A stretch of DNA of 5,539 bases from Lachnospiraceae bacterium (lineage in GTDB: Bacteria > Bacillota > Clostridia > Lachnospirales > Lachnospiraceae). The notes below the pieces were generated by a model that was not told the DNA's origin, searched no databases, and saw only the letters and a list, made by a program, of their open reading frames with translations. The stretch spans positions 1 to 5,539 of the forward strand of contig JAJQCU010000029.1 in the NCBI GenBank assembly GCA_021202575.1, in the 5' to 3' direction. Within the stretch, counting starts at the first letter, position 1; the number at the start of each line of letters is the position of its first letter. The position numbers and the translations under genes were made by a program. Below, one piece after another: positions 1-5,539 of the stretch.

Positions 1-1929
1 CTCCGAATCCGGGTTTGTGCCCCGGCTTCTCATAACTTCCATTTCCGTCCAGCCGTCATAGATCGTCATGGCCAGCTGCTTTTCCTTCCCGGTAAAATCC
101 TTTCCCTTTAAAATAACAGCCTTTGCGCCGTCCATCTCCCGGCGTATGATCTCCGTCCCGTTATCCGGGAAGCCAAAGGCGCCCAGAGTGATGGTCACCG
201 GCCTTCGGTAAAAGCGGAATTTGTCCGCCCTGAGCATCCCGCAGGGCACGGGGAAATCCGCCAGATTGACGGCCTGCATCCAGTGGCACTCCGTCTCCGG
301 ATTATAATTGAAAAACTGTCGGCGGTAGAGGACGCCGTCCCGCTCCCCGCCCCAGAAGGTCACATTGGCGCGGGTCAGCTCATTGGTAGTGCCGTCTTTC
401 ATGACATACTGCATGGACTCCACCTCGCCGGGTCCCACCGGAGCCAGCTCCGCTGCCGGAAGCGATATATCAACCTTCCCCTCCGCTACCATACTCGTAG
501 ACGACATATCATCTGCCCATGACTTCCCGGTTTTCTCAACAGCCACTGTCTTCCCCACCGGCGCGGCCTCCCAGGGATATTTACTGTGAAAACAAAGCTT
601 CGAGTAATTCCACATGCCATGAATGTCCGTTGGCTTTTTCACCACCTTGCCGGTGCGCAGCAGATTGCTGCCGTTGGCCTTATGATTGGTAAAGCAAAGC
701 GCCGGCCCATCCAGAGTCGTCTCCTTCACTTCCCTTTCCTCAAGCCTCTCCCAGCTGCCGTTATGCTCCTTTGCCGTCCAGAAGGGATGGTCCGCCGGCA
801 GATGCAGGCACAGATAAGCCTTCCCCAGCCAGAACGGCGACTCCGCGCAGGAATACCCCTGTACCAGCGGACCAAACTGCCCGTAAAAGCCCAGCGACGG
901 TATTCCATTCACCAGGAAATCCTTCCTGGTGAGAAACTGCATCAGCGATCCGGAAGAAATCCGCCTGGCCAGCCCCGGGTCCGCCGTACTGTTTTTCAGG
1001 AGAAGATTGCCCACAAAGGCGCTGGTGGTCGCGTTTCTGTAAATATTGCTCCTGCCCCACATCATGGTGAAGCCGTCCTCGTCAAAGAAATCCCCGTAGG
1101 TTTCCATCAGCCTGTTGGAATTTTCCTCAAATTTTGCCGCCAGATAAGGCTCGTTTTCATAACCGTACCACAGATTCCAGATGGGCGCGTACATGTTAAA
1201 CGCCCAGCAGGAATAATAGTCAAAGCAATGTCCGTCCCTGTACCACCCGTCCCCGGCGTAATAGTTCAAAATCACCTGGGCATGGTCCCGCATCATGTCC
1301 CGGTCGATGGGATACCCTTCCTTATATAAAAAGGCCATGTCCAGCATATTGAACAGGCGCCAGTTCTGGGGCACCGTGTTGGCGTGAGCGTAGCTGGTGA
1401 GAAAGGCCGCGATCCGGTCCTTCTCCTCCTTCGTATAGCTTTGCCAGATTTCCTCCCCGCTCATCCACAGGCAGATCACCAGGGCGCAGGTCTCCACAGT
1501 CTGCTGAAAGGCGCGGAAAGGGTTCTCATGGCCGGTGATCTCCTGCTGATCCTCGTAGGTGCCCACATAGGAGGAATCGCCCCGGGTCACACTTTTCAAT
1601 ATCTGTTTTTTATAATATTCCCTGAGCCTGAAGCCGCAGATTTCCACCTCCGGCTCAATATGGATCAGCGGCGCCGCGATGAAAAAGGACCGGGTCAGCC
1701 CTTCAAACATTTCCGCCAGCCGCTGGGTATGCTGATCTTCCTCACTGTCCCGCAAGTGAGGATAGGTAATCTCCGTCTCCCGGCGGGGCATGACCACCGG
1801 GTCGTCAAAGCTTCTGATATGCTGAAAAATACCCTCCAGCATGTACTTGCCCGCCTCAATCCAGCTTTCCCGGGTCAGGCCAGTGTAAGGGCTTACATTA
1901 TAATCCGTATGTTTTGGCTGAAATATCAT
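1..1929 (-). CDS. DUF2264 family protein, putative uronate-active glycoside hydrolase (3' end outside window)
   Basis: 643 codons are open from ATG at 1929 to the window edge with no stop. DUF2264 proteins are, as I recall, roughly 600-680 residues, so only a short C-terminal piece is probably missing. Family-like motifs in order: VPQNWRLFNMLDMAF (186-200), GDGWYRDG then FDYYSCWAFNMYAPIW (226-251), MMWGRSNIYRNATTSAF (289-305), and ESPFWLGKAYLCLHLPADHPFW-type residues (363-384). These helical motifs fit an (alpha/alpha)-toroid catalytic half up to about residue 390. The rest (about 395-643) looks beta-rich, a C-terminal sandwich. There is no signal peptide, so it is cytoplasmic. I recall DUF2264 as corresponding to CAZy GH154, with beta-glucuronidase activity reported, but cannot check this here. 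The gene follows GH88 by 12 bases, with its ribosome site touching the GH88 stop, so the two are likely co-translated. Exact substrate and catalytic residues are not assigned. Family call strong, activity inferred. Confidence 0.92.
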   Translation of the reverse strand, partial: MIFQPKHTDYNVSPYTGLTRESWIEAGKYMLEGIFQHIRSFDDPVVMPRRETEITYPHLRDSEEDQHTQRLAEMFEGLTRSFFIAAPLIHIEPEVEICGFRLREYYKKQILKSVTRGDSSYVGTYEDQQEITGHENPFRAFQQTVETCALVICLWMSGEEIWQSYTKEEKDRIAAFLTSYAHANTVPQNWRLFNMLDMAFLYKEGYPIDRDMMRDHAQVILNYYAGDGWYRDGHCFDYYSCWAFNMYAPIWNLWYGYENEPYLAAKFEENSNRLMETYGDFFDEDGFTMMWGRSNIYRNATTSAFVGNLLLKNSTADPGLARRISSGSLMQFLTRKDFLVNGIPSLGFYGQFGPLVQGYSCAESPFWLGKAYLCLHLPADHPFWTAKEHNGSWERLEEREVKETTLDGPALCFTNHKANGSNLLRTGKVVKKPTDIHGMWNYSKLCFHSKYPWEAAPVGKTVAVEKTGKSWADDMSSTSMVAEGKVDISLPAAELAPVGPGEVESMQYVMKDGTTNELTRANVTFWGGERDGVLYRRQFFNYNPETECHWMQAVNLADFPVPCGMLRADKFRFYRRPVTITLGAFGFPDNGTEIIRREMDGAKAVILKGKDFTGKEKQLAMTIYDGWTEMEVMRSRGTNPDSE

Positions 1930-1936
1930 CGTGTTG

Positions 1937-1941
1937 TCCTC
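1937..1941 (-). promoter_or_regulatory. Ribosome binding site of the DUF2264 gene, abutting the GH88 stop
   Basis: Minus-strand GAGGA lies 7 bases before the ATG at 1929. It directly follows the GH88 stop codon (TAA, 1944-1942), giving TAAGAGGA. This fixes the start and suggests that ribosomes finishing GH88 can re-initiate on the DUF2264 gene. Confidence 0.75.
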
Positions 1942-3141
1942 TTACCAATACTGTTTCCAGTCCTTCGACAGCCTGGTCAGCGCCTCCATATAATAATAAT
2001 CTCCCCAGATATTGCACTCATCCACTCCCGCCGGATGACAGGTGTTATAAGGCGACTTCTTTGAATAGGTGCTGTGCAGCACCAGCCCGTTGGACTCCTC
2101 AAAGCTTTTCACCGTGTACTTCTCATACAGCGCCTTCATCAGCTTTTTCGCCAAATCCGTATAATACGCCGCCTTCTCCTCGGGCAGATACCGGCTCATC
2201 TCCAGCATCCCACAGGCCGCGATGGAAGCCGCGGAGGAATCCCTGGGTTCGTCGGAGCCGTCCGTGAACGTAAAATCCCAGTACGGAACCAGATCCTCAG
2301 GCAGATGCTCCAGAAAATATTCTGTCACCTTCTCAAACAGCGGAATATATTCCGCGCGGCCGGTATACCGGTAAGCCGTAGCCAGCCCGGCCACTCCCCA
2401 GGCCTGGCCTCTGGCCCAGACGGAGGTATCCCGATAGCCCTGGCAGGTGGCCCCGTGGTCAGGTTCCCCGGTCTCAGGATCAAAGAAAAAGGTATGCCAG
2501 GTGGAATAATCCTCCCGAATCACAGACTTCACCGCCGTATGAATATGCTTCTCCGCGATATCCCGGTATTTCTGGTCCCCCGCCTCGGAGCTTGCCCAGT
2601 ACAGCAGAGGCAGATTATTCAGGCAGTCGATAATCAGCCGATAATTCTCCTTCGCGCCCATGGGACCCCAAGCCTGCAAAAACTCTCCTTTGGGCTGGTA
2701 TCTGGTCAGCAGCTGATCCGCCGCCAGAAGCGCCGCCTTCCTGGCCTTATCGTTCCCCGTCAGCTTGTATGCCGCCACACAGGATGGCGAATATAGAAAA
2801 CCCATATCATGGTGATCCACCAGTCTTTTATTCACAATCCGGTCATAAAAGGAATCCACCTGAGTCAGCCCCGCCGCCTTCAGTCTGGCCGCCGCGCCCT
2901 TCTCAAACCGTCCCGGGTTCTCCAGCACATATTCGTAGGCCAGCCAGATCTCCCCGGTCCAGAAGCCGGTGGTCCAGTCCTCATTGTCCGTTGGCTGATA
3001 AAAGCCATCCTCACTGTAAGCCTTCTCAAACTTCTCCGTAAATTCCGGCAACACATGCAAAATCTGCTCCACCGCGAAATCCATCCCCGCCGCAAGGTCC
3101 GAACCGCTCAGCACCGGGTAACCGCTGAAATCTCTGCTCAT
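1942..3141 (-). CDS. Unsaturated glucuronyl hydrolase, glycoside hydrolase family 88
   Basis: A 399-residue cytoplasmic enzyme without signal peptide, close to the 377-398 residues of characterised family members. The family removes the 4,5-unsaturated uronic acid left at the non-reducing end by polysaccharide lyases, by hydration of the double bond. Landmarks in order: NEDWTTGFWTGEIWLAYE (53-70); HHDMGFLYSPS with Asp112; LIIDCLNNLPLLYWA with Asp172; WHTFFFD with His216; TCQGYRD (232-238); WARGQAWG (242-249); STYSKK (357-362). Asp112 and Asp172 match the catalytic pair known in Bacillus GL1 UGL (Asp88/Asp149) and streptococcal UGL (Asp115/Asp175), with the same spacing of about 60. STYSKK fits the SxxSxK pattern linked in streptococcal UGL to sulfated glycosaminoglycan substrates, but Cys233 replaces the Arg/His I place before QGY. 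GH105 is a less likely alternative. It is the first gene of a two-gene unit, with its own promoter. Confidence 0.95.
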   Translation of the reverse strand: MSRDFSGYPVLSGSDLAAGMDFAVEQILHVLPEFTEKFEKAYSEDGFYQPTDNEDWTTGFWTGEIWLAYEYVLENPGRFEKGAAARLKAAGLTQVDSFYDRIVNKRLVDHHDMGFLYSPSCVAAYKLTGNDKARKAALLAADQLLTRYQPKGEFLQAWGPMGAKENYRLIIDCLNNLPLLYWASSEAGDQKYRDIAEKHIHTAVKSVIREDYSTWHTFFFDPETGEPDHGATCQGYRDTSVWARGQAWGVAGLATAYRYTGRAEYIPLFEKVTEYFLEHLPEDLVPYWDFTFTDGSDEPRDSSAASIAACGMLEMSRYLPEEKAAYYTDLAKKLMKALYEKYTVKSFEESNGLVLHSTYSKKSPYNTCHPAGVDECNIWGDYYYMEALTRLSKDWKQYW

Positions 3142-3149
3142 CTTCTCTT

Positions 3150-3155
3150 CTCCTT
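3150..3155 (-). promoter_or_regulatory. Ribosome binding site of the GH88 gene
   Basis: Minus-strand AAGGAG is placed 8 bases before the ATG at 3141. It supports this start over any later methionine. Confidence 0.8.
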
Positions 3156-3168
3156 CATCGTAAAAAAT

Positions 3169-3185
3169 CTGTTTTCAGAATACAG
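3169..3185. promoter_or_regulatory. Candidate operator: 17-bp palindrome over the -10 box of the GH88 operon
   Basis: The plus-strand sequence CTGTTTTCAGAATACAG reads as CTGTwTTCnGAAwACAG. Seven of the eight base pairs around the central base are symmetric (only the fifth pair fails). It covers the -10 hexamer (3177-3182) and reaches the expected transcription start, where a bound repressor would block RNA polymerase. The regulator cannot be named. CTGT...ACAG recalls the enterobacterial LexA box, but the spacing is 9 instead of 8 and clostridial LexA uses a different site. A sugar-responsive GntR- or LacI-type repressor is a guess from the gene content. Confidence 0.5.
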
Positions 3186-3204
3186 CATCCACGAAAAATG
3201 TCAA
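3177..3204 (-). promoter_or_regulatory. Sigma-A type promoter of the GH88-DUF2264 operon
   Basis: On the minus strand a perfect -35 TTGACA (3204-3199) is followed after 16 bases by TATTCT (3182-3177), which matches 4 of 6 positions of TATAAT. Transcription would start near 3170, leaving a leader of about 28 bases before the GH88 ATG. The weak -10 and short spacer suit a regulated promoter. Confidence 0.7.
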
Positions 3205-3214
3205 CACCGTCGAT

Positions 3215-3239
3215 GCCGCAAATTTGAACCCCATGCGGC
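3215..3239. repeat. Inverted repeat GCCGCA-N13-TGCGGC upstream of the -35
   Basis: Perfect 6-bp arms (3215-3220 and 3234-3239) are separated by 13 bases. The centre lies about 23 bases upstream of the -35 box of the GH88 promoter, a position used by activators. Six-base arms can arise by chance, so this is only a candidate activator site. Confidence 0.3.
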
Positions 3240-3348
3240 TGTGAATAGTAACAATTCCGTGCTGCTGTTCCCTGCCGACCGAAAACAATAACCATTCTTT
3301 CCAGACATCCGCCGCCGGCGAAGCGGCAGACAGGCGATTCCTTCTAAC

Positions 3349-3397
3349 AAAAAAGGGCGCTGCAGAAAGGTAAGAAGAATTTCCTTTCACAGCGCCC
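3349..3397 (-). terminator. Intrinsic terminator of the htrA transcription unit
   Basis: An 8-bp GC-rich stem (3355-3362 with 3390-3397, GGGCGCTG/CAGCGCCC) continues after a small internal loop into a 6-bp stem (3365-3370 with 3383-3388, GAAAGG/CCTTTC). On the minus strand it is followed at once by six T (3354-3349). The T-run occurs only in this direction, so it ends transcription coming from htrA and isolates the GH88 promoter 145 bases further on. Confidence 0.88.
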
Positions 3398-3565
3398 GGA
3401 TTCTGTCAATTTCCTTTTGTCGGCGGCTTCCAGCCGTCTTTTATATGAAAGCCGGTCAGCGGTCTTCCTTCGCAGTACACCTGTCTATGCGGCGGCGATG
3501 CTTTTAGGACATACGATTCGCATATCAGGAGGTACAAGATGCATAAGTTATTGGCCGACAGGTTC
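3398..3565. other. Structured 168-base trailer between htrA and its terminator, nature unknown
   Basis: No convincing gene is seen here. Two inverted repeats abut on one side: ACCTGTC (3479-3485) pairs with GACAGGT (3557-3563), and TATGCG (3486-3491) pairs with CGCATA (3519-3524). An imperfect palindrome lies at 3508-3526; its two mismatches become G-U pairs in minus-strand RNA. A 7-bp hairpin GGCGGCT-TCC-AGCCGTC lies at 3422-3438. The minus strand is open in one frame from 3597 to a TGA at 3408-3406, in a different frame from htrA and with no ATG. The plus strand holds AGGAGG (3527-3532) six bases before an ATG that opens an 11-codon frame (3539-3574). Options are a structured 3' untranslated region, a small RNA, or the remnant of a repeated element. 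I cannot choose between them from the sequence alone. Confidence 0.4.
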
Positions 3566-5320
3566 TTAGTTTGATGGATAACTGCCCAGCGTCGCGGTCA
3601 CTTCCATTTCCGTCCATCCCCCGTTGGTATTTCTCAGGAATGTCACGGTTACTTCCGTCCCCGCGGAATAATACTGTAATATGGCCGCCAGATCGTCGTA
3701 CCCTGTCACCGTGCTGCCGTTCACCGCCGTAATCACATCATTGGCCTGAATACCGGCGTTGTCCGCGGCTCCGCCCTCTTCCACAGACCTGACATAGGCG
3801 CCCTCCGGAATGCCGTACATCTCGCGCTGGGACTGGGTGTTATAGCTGTCACTGAGCACGGTCACGCCCAGATAGCCCTTCTCATCATCGGAAAGCTTGA
3901 TCATGGTCGTGTTGGTGGACAGCTCATTGATGATATCCACAGCGGAATTGATGGGAATAGCAAAGCCCATGCCCTCCACCGTGTCGCCGCCGATCTTGGC
4001 GGACACAATACCAATCACCCGGCCATAGGAGTCAAGAAGCGCGCCGCCGCTGTTGCCGGGATTCACCGCCGCGTTGGTCTGGATAAAATAGCTGGTGCCG
4101 CCGCTTTCCGTCTCTATCTCCCGGTTCAGCGCGGACACAATGCCGTTGGTCACGCTCTGTCCATAACCCAGGGCATTGCCAATGGCCACTACCTCCTGGC
4201 CCAATACCAGCTCATCGCTGTCTCCCAGAACTGCGATCCGGATTTCCTCCAGGGTGCTGTCGTCAATGTCCTCATACAGCACCGCCAGCACCGCCAGATC
4301 CATATCCGTGTCGCTGCCCTTCAGATAGGCGGTCACCTCGCTGCCGTCCACGAAAGTCACGCTCAAGGACTTATAGCTGTCGATAACATGCTGATTGGTG
4401 GCAATCAAAAGCTCCGTATCGTTGGAGCCGATGATGATGCCGCTGCCGGCGGACACCACCTCCTGAGTATAGCTGTATCCGAAATAACTGGACTGCTCTG
4501 TGTAACTGTTCGTCACGGATACCATGGAAGGCATCACCGCCTCCGCCACCTCGGTAATCCAGGTGGAACCCGCGGACACGGTATCCGTACCGTCGCCGCC
4601 GTCCACATTGACCACATCCGAATTGTTGACCACTACGGTGGACGCGCCGCTGCTCTTCCCTGCCTCCACAATACTCTCTACGATCTCAGGGCCGCCTGCC
4701 AGCTGGTAAATCCCATAAAAGGTGCCGGCCGCCGCTCCGCCAAAGAGGACGCCGCAAAGCGCCGCCGCGAAAGCTGTCTTCACAATTCCGGCCGGCTTCT
4801 TTTCTTTTGCTTTCTTTTCCCGGTGCTTTTTAGCCTTTTTGGCCTTTGTTTTCTTCTCCGGCTCCTCCGGTATCGGGGAGACGGGCGTGCTCCCGGAGAA
4901 GGTGCCCTGCCCCGCTCCGGAGTACGTGCCCAGAGTTTCTTCGGCATTTCCGCTCTGTACGGTTCCTGTATTACTGCCTTGAGATTCAGAGGTATTCGCA
5001 TTCTGCGCGCTGGCTGAGTAACTGTCCTGCGACTCTGCTGCGTCCGTCTTCTGCGCAGTATCCGCACAGCCATCCTGGGCTTCCTCTGTGCCGGTACTCT
5101 GCTGCCTCTCCCGTCTGCCCTGAGCCACAATCGGTGTAGCCGTTGTCCAGTTTACAGTGGAGTTTCCCACTTCATCCGCCGGATTTATCTTCTCCTGAGA
5201 TATGCTTCCCACCGTTTCTGCGGAATATATATTTTCCGGATTCTGTCCGCCATCCTCGTTATCCGGATTCTGCGGAATCTCCGCGTTATCCTGATTATTT
5301 TCCAGATCCTGATCCAGCAT
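3566..5320 (-). CDS. htrA: HtrA/DegP family membrane-anchored serine protease with PDZ domain
   Basis: A 584-residue protease and chaperone of the trypsin-like S1C family, acting outside the membrane on misfolded secreted or envelope proteins. Residues 1-154 are Ser/Thr/Asn/Gln/Glu-rich and probably disordered, with four 16-residue repeats at 73-136. A Lys-rich block (about 155-175) precedes a hydrophobic segment (about 178-206), giving a type II anchor with the N-terminus inside. The protease domain spans about 250-470 with triad His311 (TNQHVI), Asp341 (TDMDLAVL) and Ser424 (NPGNSGGAL). One PDZ domain lies at about 482-576, beginning YLGV. The start is set by AAGGAGG upstream and an in-frame TAG just before the ATG. 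The cytoplasmic tail is longer than I expect for Firmicutes HtrA (Bacillus subtilis HtrA is near 450 residues in total). It appears monocistronic with its own terminator. No CIRCE element is seen upstream. Family certain; the symbol is generic. Confidence 0.96.
   Translation of the reverse strand: MLDQDLENNQDNAEIPQNPDNEDGGQNPENIYSAETVGSISQEKINPADEVGNSTVNWTTATPIVAQGRRERQQSTGTEEAQDGCADTAQKTDAAESQDSYSASAQNANTSESQGSNTGTVQSGNAEETLGTYSGAGQGTFSGSTPVSPIPEEPEKKTKAKKAKKHREKKAKEKKPAGIVKTAFAAALCGVLFGGAAAGTFYGIYQLAGGPEIVESIVEAGKSSGASTVVVNNSDVVNVDGGDGTDTVSAGSTWITEVAEAVMPSMVSVTNSYTEQSSYFGYSYTQEVVSAGSGIIIGSNDTELLIATNQHVIDSYKSLSVTFVDGSEVTAYLKGSDTDMDLAVLAVLYEDIDDSTLEEIRIAVLGDSDELVLGQEVVAIGNALGYGQSVTNGIVSALNREIETESGGTSYFIQTNAAVNPGNSGGALLDSYGRVIGIVSAKIGGDTVEGMGFAIPINSAVDIINELSTNTTMIKLSDDEKGYLGVTVLSDSYNTQSQREMYGIPEGAYVRSVEEGGAADNAGIQANDVITAVNGSTVTGYDDLAAILQYYSAGTEVTVTFLRNTNGGWTEMEVTATLGSYPSN
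4913..5104 (-). repeat. Four degenerate 16-residue (48-base) tandem repeats in the HtrA cytoplasmic tail
   Basis: Protein residues 73-88, 89-104, 105-120 and 121-136 align without gaps. Gln recurs at unit position 2 (74, 90, 106, 122, and 138 in a partial fifth unit) and Glu at position 8 (80, 96, 112, 128). Asp or Gly is at position 11 (83, 99, 115, 131), and a small residue is at position 16 (Thr, Ser, Thr, Ala). Example units are AQKTDAAESQDSYSAS and AQNANTSESQGSNTGT. Divergence is high, so the duplication is old. The region is hydrophilic and probably disordered; its function is unknown. Confidence 0.6.
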
Positions 5321-5330
5321 TCTATGTCAA

Positions 5331-5337
5331 CCTCCTT
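5331..5337 (-). promoter_or_regulatory. Ribosome binding site of htrA
   Basis: Minus-strand AAGGAGG lies 10 bases before the ATG at 5320. The spacing is slightly long but the match is near perfect. The upstream TTG (5330-5328) is excluded as a start by an in-frame TAG right after it. Confidence 0.8.
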
Positions 5338-5442
5338 CGAGATTTCCTTTATTTATTCTCATCTGCGGCCCTGCATACCGATACAGCTTCCAACCGCTTT
5401 TCTCCAAATATAAACGGCATTTGTGTTAAATCTGTGTCTGAT
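5338..5442 (-). other. Non-coding leader upstream of htrA
   Basis: About 105 bases hold the htrA promoter if the gene is transcribed alone, but no convincing -35/-10 pair is seen. TATATT (5412-5407) resembles a -10 box without a partner at 16-18 bases. CAAAT-N9-ATTTG (5405-5423) is a weak inverted repeat over it. No CIRCE repeat and no terminator hairpin for an upstream gene is visible. Confidence 0.35.
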
Positions 5443-5538
5443 TCATGTAGAAAAAATTAATCTTCCCGCAACATTCTCAATTGAACCGACCATGAATTCT
5501 ACTTCTGATATTCTAACATGAGCTGCCTCGAAGAGCAA
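5443..5538 (-). CDS. Possible C-terminal end of an unrecognised upstream gene
   Basis: One minus-strand frame is open from the window edge for 31 codons and ends in TGA (5445-5443). It includes the stretch VRISEVEFMVGSIENVAGR, whose alternation of charged and aliphatic residues looks protein-like. The other two minus frames stop within 13 codons of the edge. There is no family match I can recognise and no terminator after the stop. An open run of this length is common by chance, so this is weak. If real, the gene lies 122 bases upstream of htrA on the same strand and could be co-transcribed with it. Confidence 0.25.
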   Translation of the reverse strand: MLFEAAHVRISEVEFMVGSIENVAGRLIFST

Positions 5539-5539
5539 T

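Noticed and set aside
586..2796. Long plus-strand open frames at 586-1329, 1384-2064 and 2074-2796
   Set aside because: They lie opposite the DUF2264 and GH88 genes, lack ribosome sites and show Pro/Arg/His-rich translations typical of antisense shadows in GC-rich genes.
3169..3185. Reading the promoter palindrome as an SOS (LexA) box
   Set aside because: CTGT and ACAG are 9 apart instead of 8, clostridial LexA sites have a different consensus, and the controlled genes are glycan enzymes.
3312..3330. GC-rich inverted repeat GCCGC-N7-GCGGC as a second terminator
   Set aside because: No T-run follows on either strand and the arms are only 5 bp.
3175..3390. Minus-strand 71-codon open frame between htrA and GH88
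   Set aside because: It would begin with GTG inside the terminator hairpin and run through the T-run and the GH88 promoter. It has no ribosome site and no recognisable family.
3422..3445. Hairpin GGCGGCT-TCC-AGCCGTC followed by TTTT on the plus strand, a possible plus-strand terminator
   Set aside because: The T-run is short and no plus-strand gene precedes it for more than 3 kb. It is kept only as part of the structured trailer.
4388..5139. Plus-strand frames at 4388-5017, 4722-4982 and 4846-5139
   Set aside because: They are antisense to htrA. Their apparent composition follows from the repetitive Ser/Lys/Ala codons of the protease tail.
1..5539. Search for CRISPR repeats, tRNA-like cloverleaves, insertion-sequence ends, attachment sites and CIRCE elements
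   Set aside because: None seen. The only tandem repeat is inside the htrA coding sequence and no transposase or integrase fragment is recognisable.

Overview
The window reads as chromosomal DNA of a Gram-positive anaerobe of the Clostridia, most likely a gut Lachnospiraceae-type organism. That is inferred from strong AGGAGG-type ribosome sites, a sigma-A promoter of TTGACA type, moderately high GC, an HtrA protease with a single membrane anchor, and a cytoplasmic GH88 enzyme without signal peptide. No rRNA, tRNA, CRISPR array, insertion sequence or prophage gene is visible. All convincing genes lie on the minus strand, so the text below runs from high to low coordinates, in the direction of transcription.

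5539-5321: leader of the protease gene. It may include the last 31 codons of an unrecognised upstream gene (5538-5443), followed by about 120 bases of non-coding DNA and a strong AAGGAGG site. 5320-3566: a complete HtrA/DegP-family serine protease with a membrane anchor, one trypsin-like domain and one PDZ domain. It has an unusually long (about 177 residues) low-complexity cytoplasmic tail that contains four degenerate 16-residue tandem repeats. 3565-3398: a 168-base trailer with abutting inverted repeats and puzzling coding-like character on both strands. 3397-3349: a good intrinsic terminator on the minus strand that closes the protease unit.

3348-3142: promoter region of a second unit. 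A TTGACA/TATTCT promoter has a near-perfect 17-bp palindrome over its -10 box and a further inverted repeat upstream of the -35. 3141-1942: a GH88 unsaturated glucuronyl hydrolase. 1929-1: a DUF2264 protein (related to the glycosidase family I recall as GH154), whose C-terminus leaves the window. The two are separated by 12 bases, with the second ribosome site touching the first stop codon, so they form an operon.

Working together: the GH88 enzyme would remove the unsaturated uronic acid left at the non-reducing end of oligosaccharides by polysaccharide lyases. The DUF2264 protein is probably a second uronate-related glycosidase acting on the same oligosaccharides in the cytoplasm. This points to use of host glycosaminoglycans or acidic plant or algal glycans, imported as oligosaccharides by a transporter outside the window. 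The protease is an independent housekeeping or envelope-stress gene. I found no clear new biological system. The least explained parts are the 168-base trailer, the palindrome in the glycan promoter and the repeat tail of the protease.
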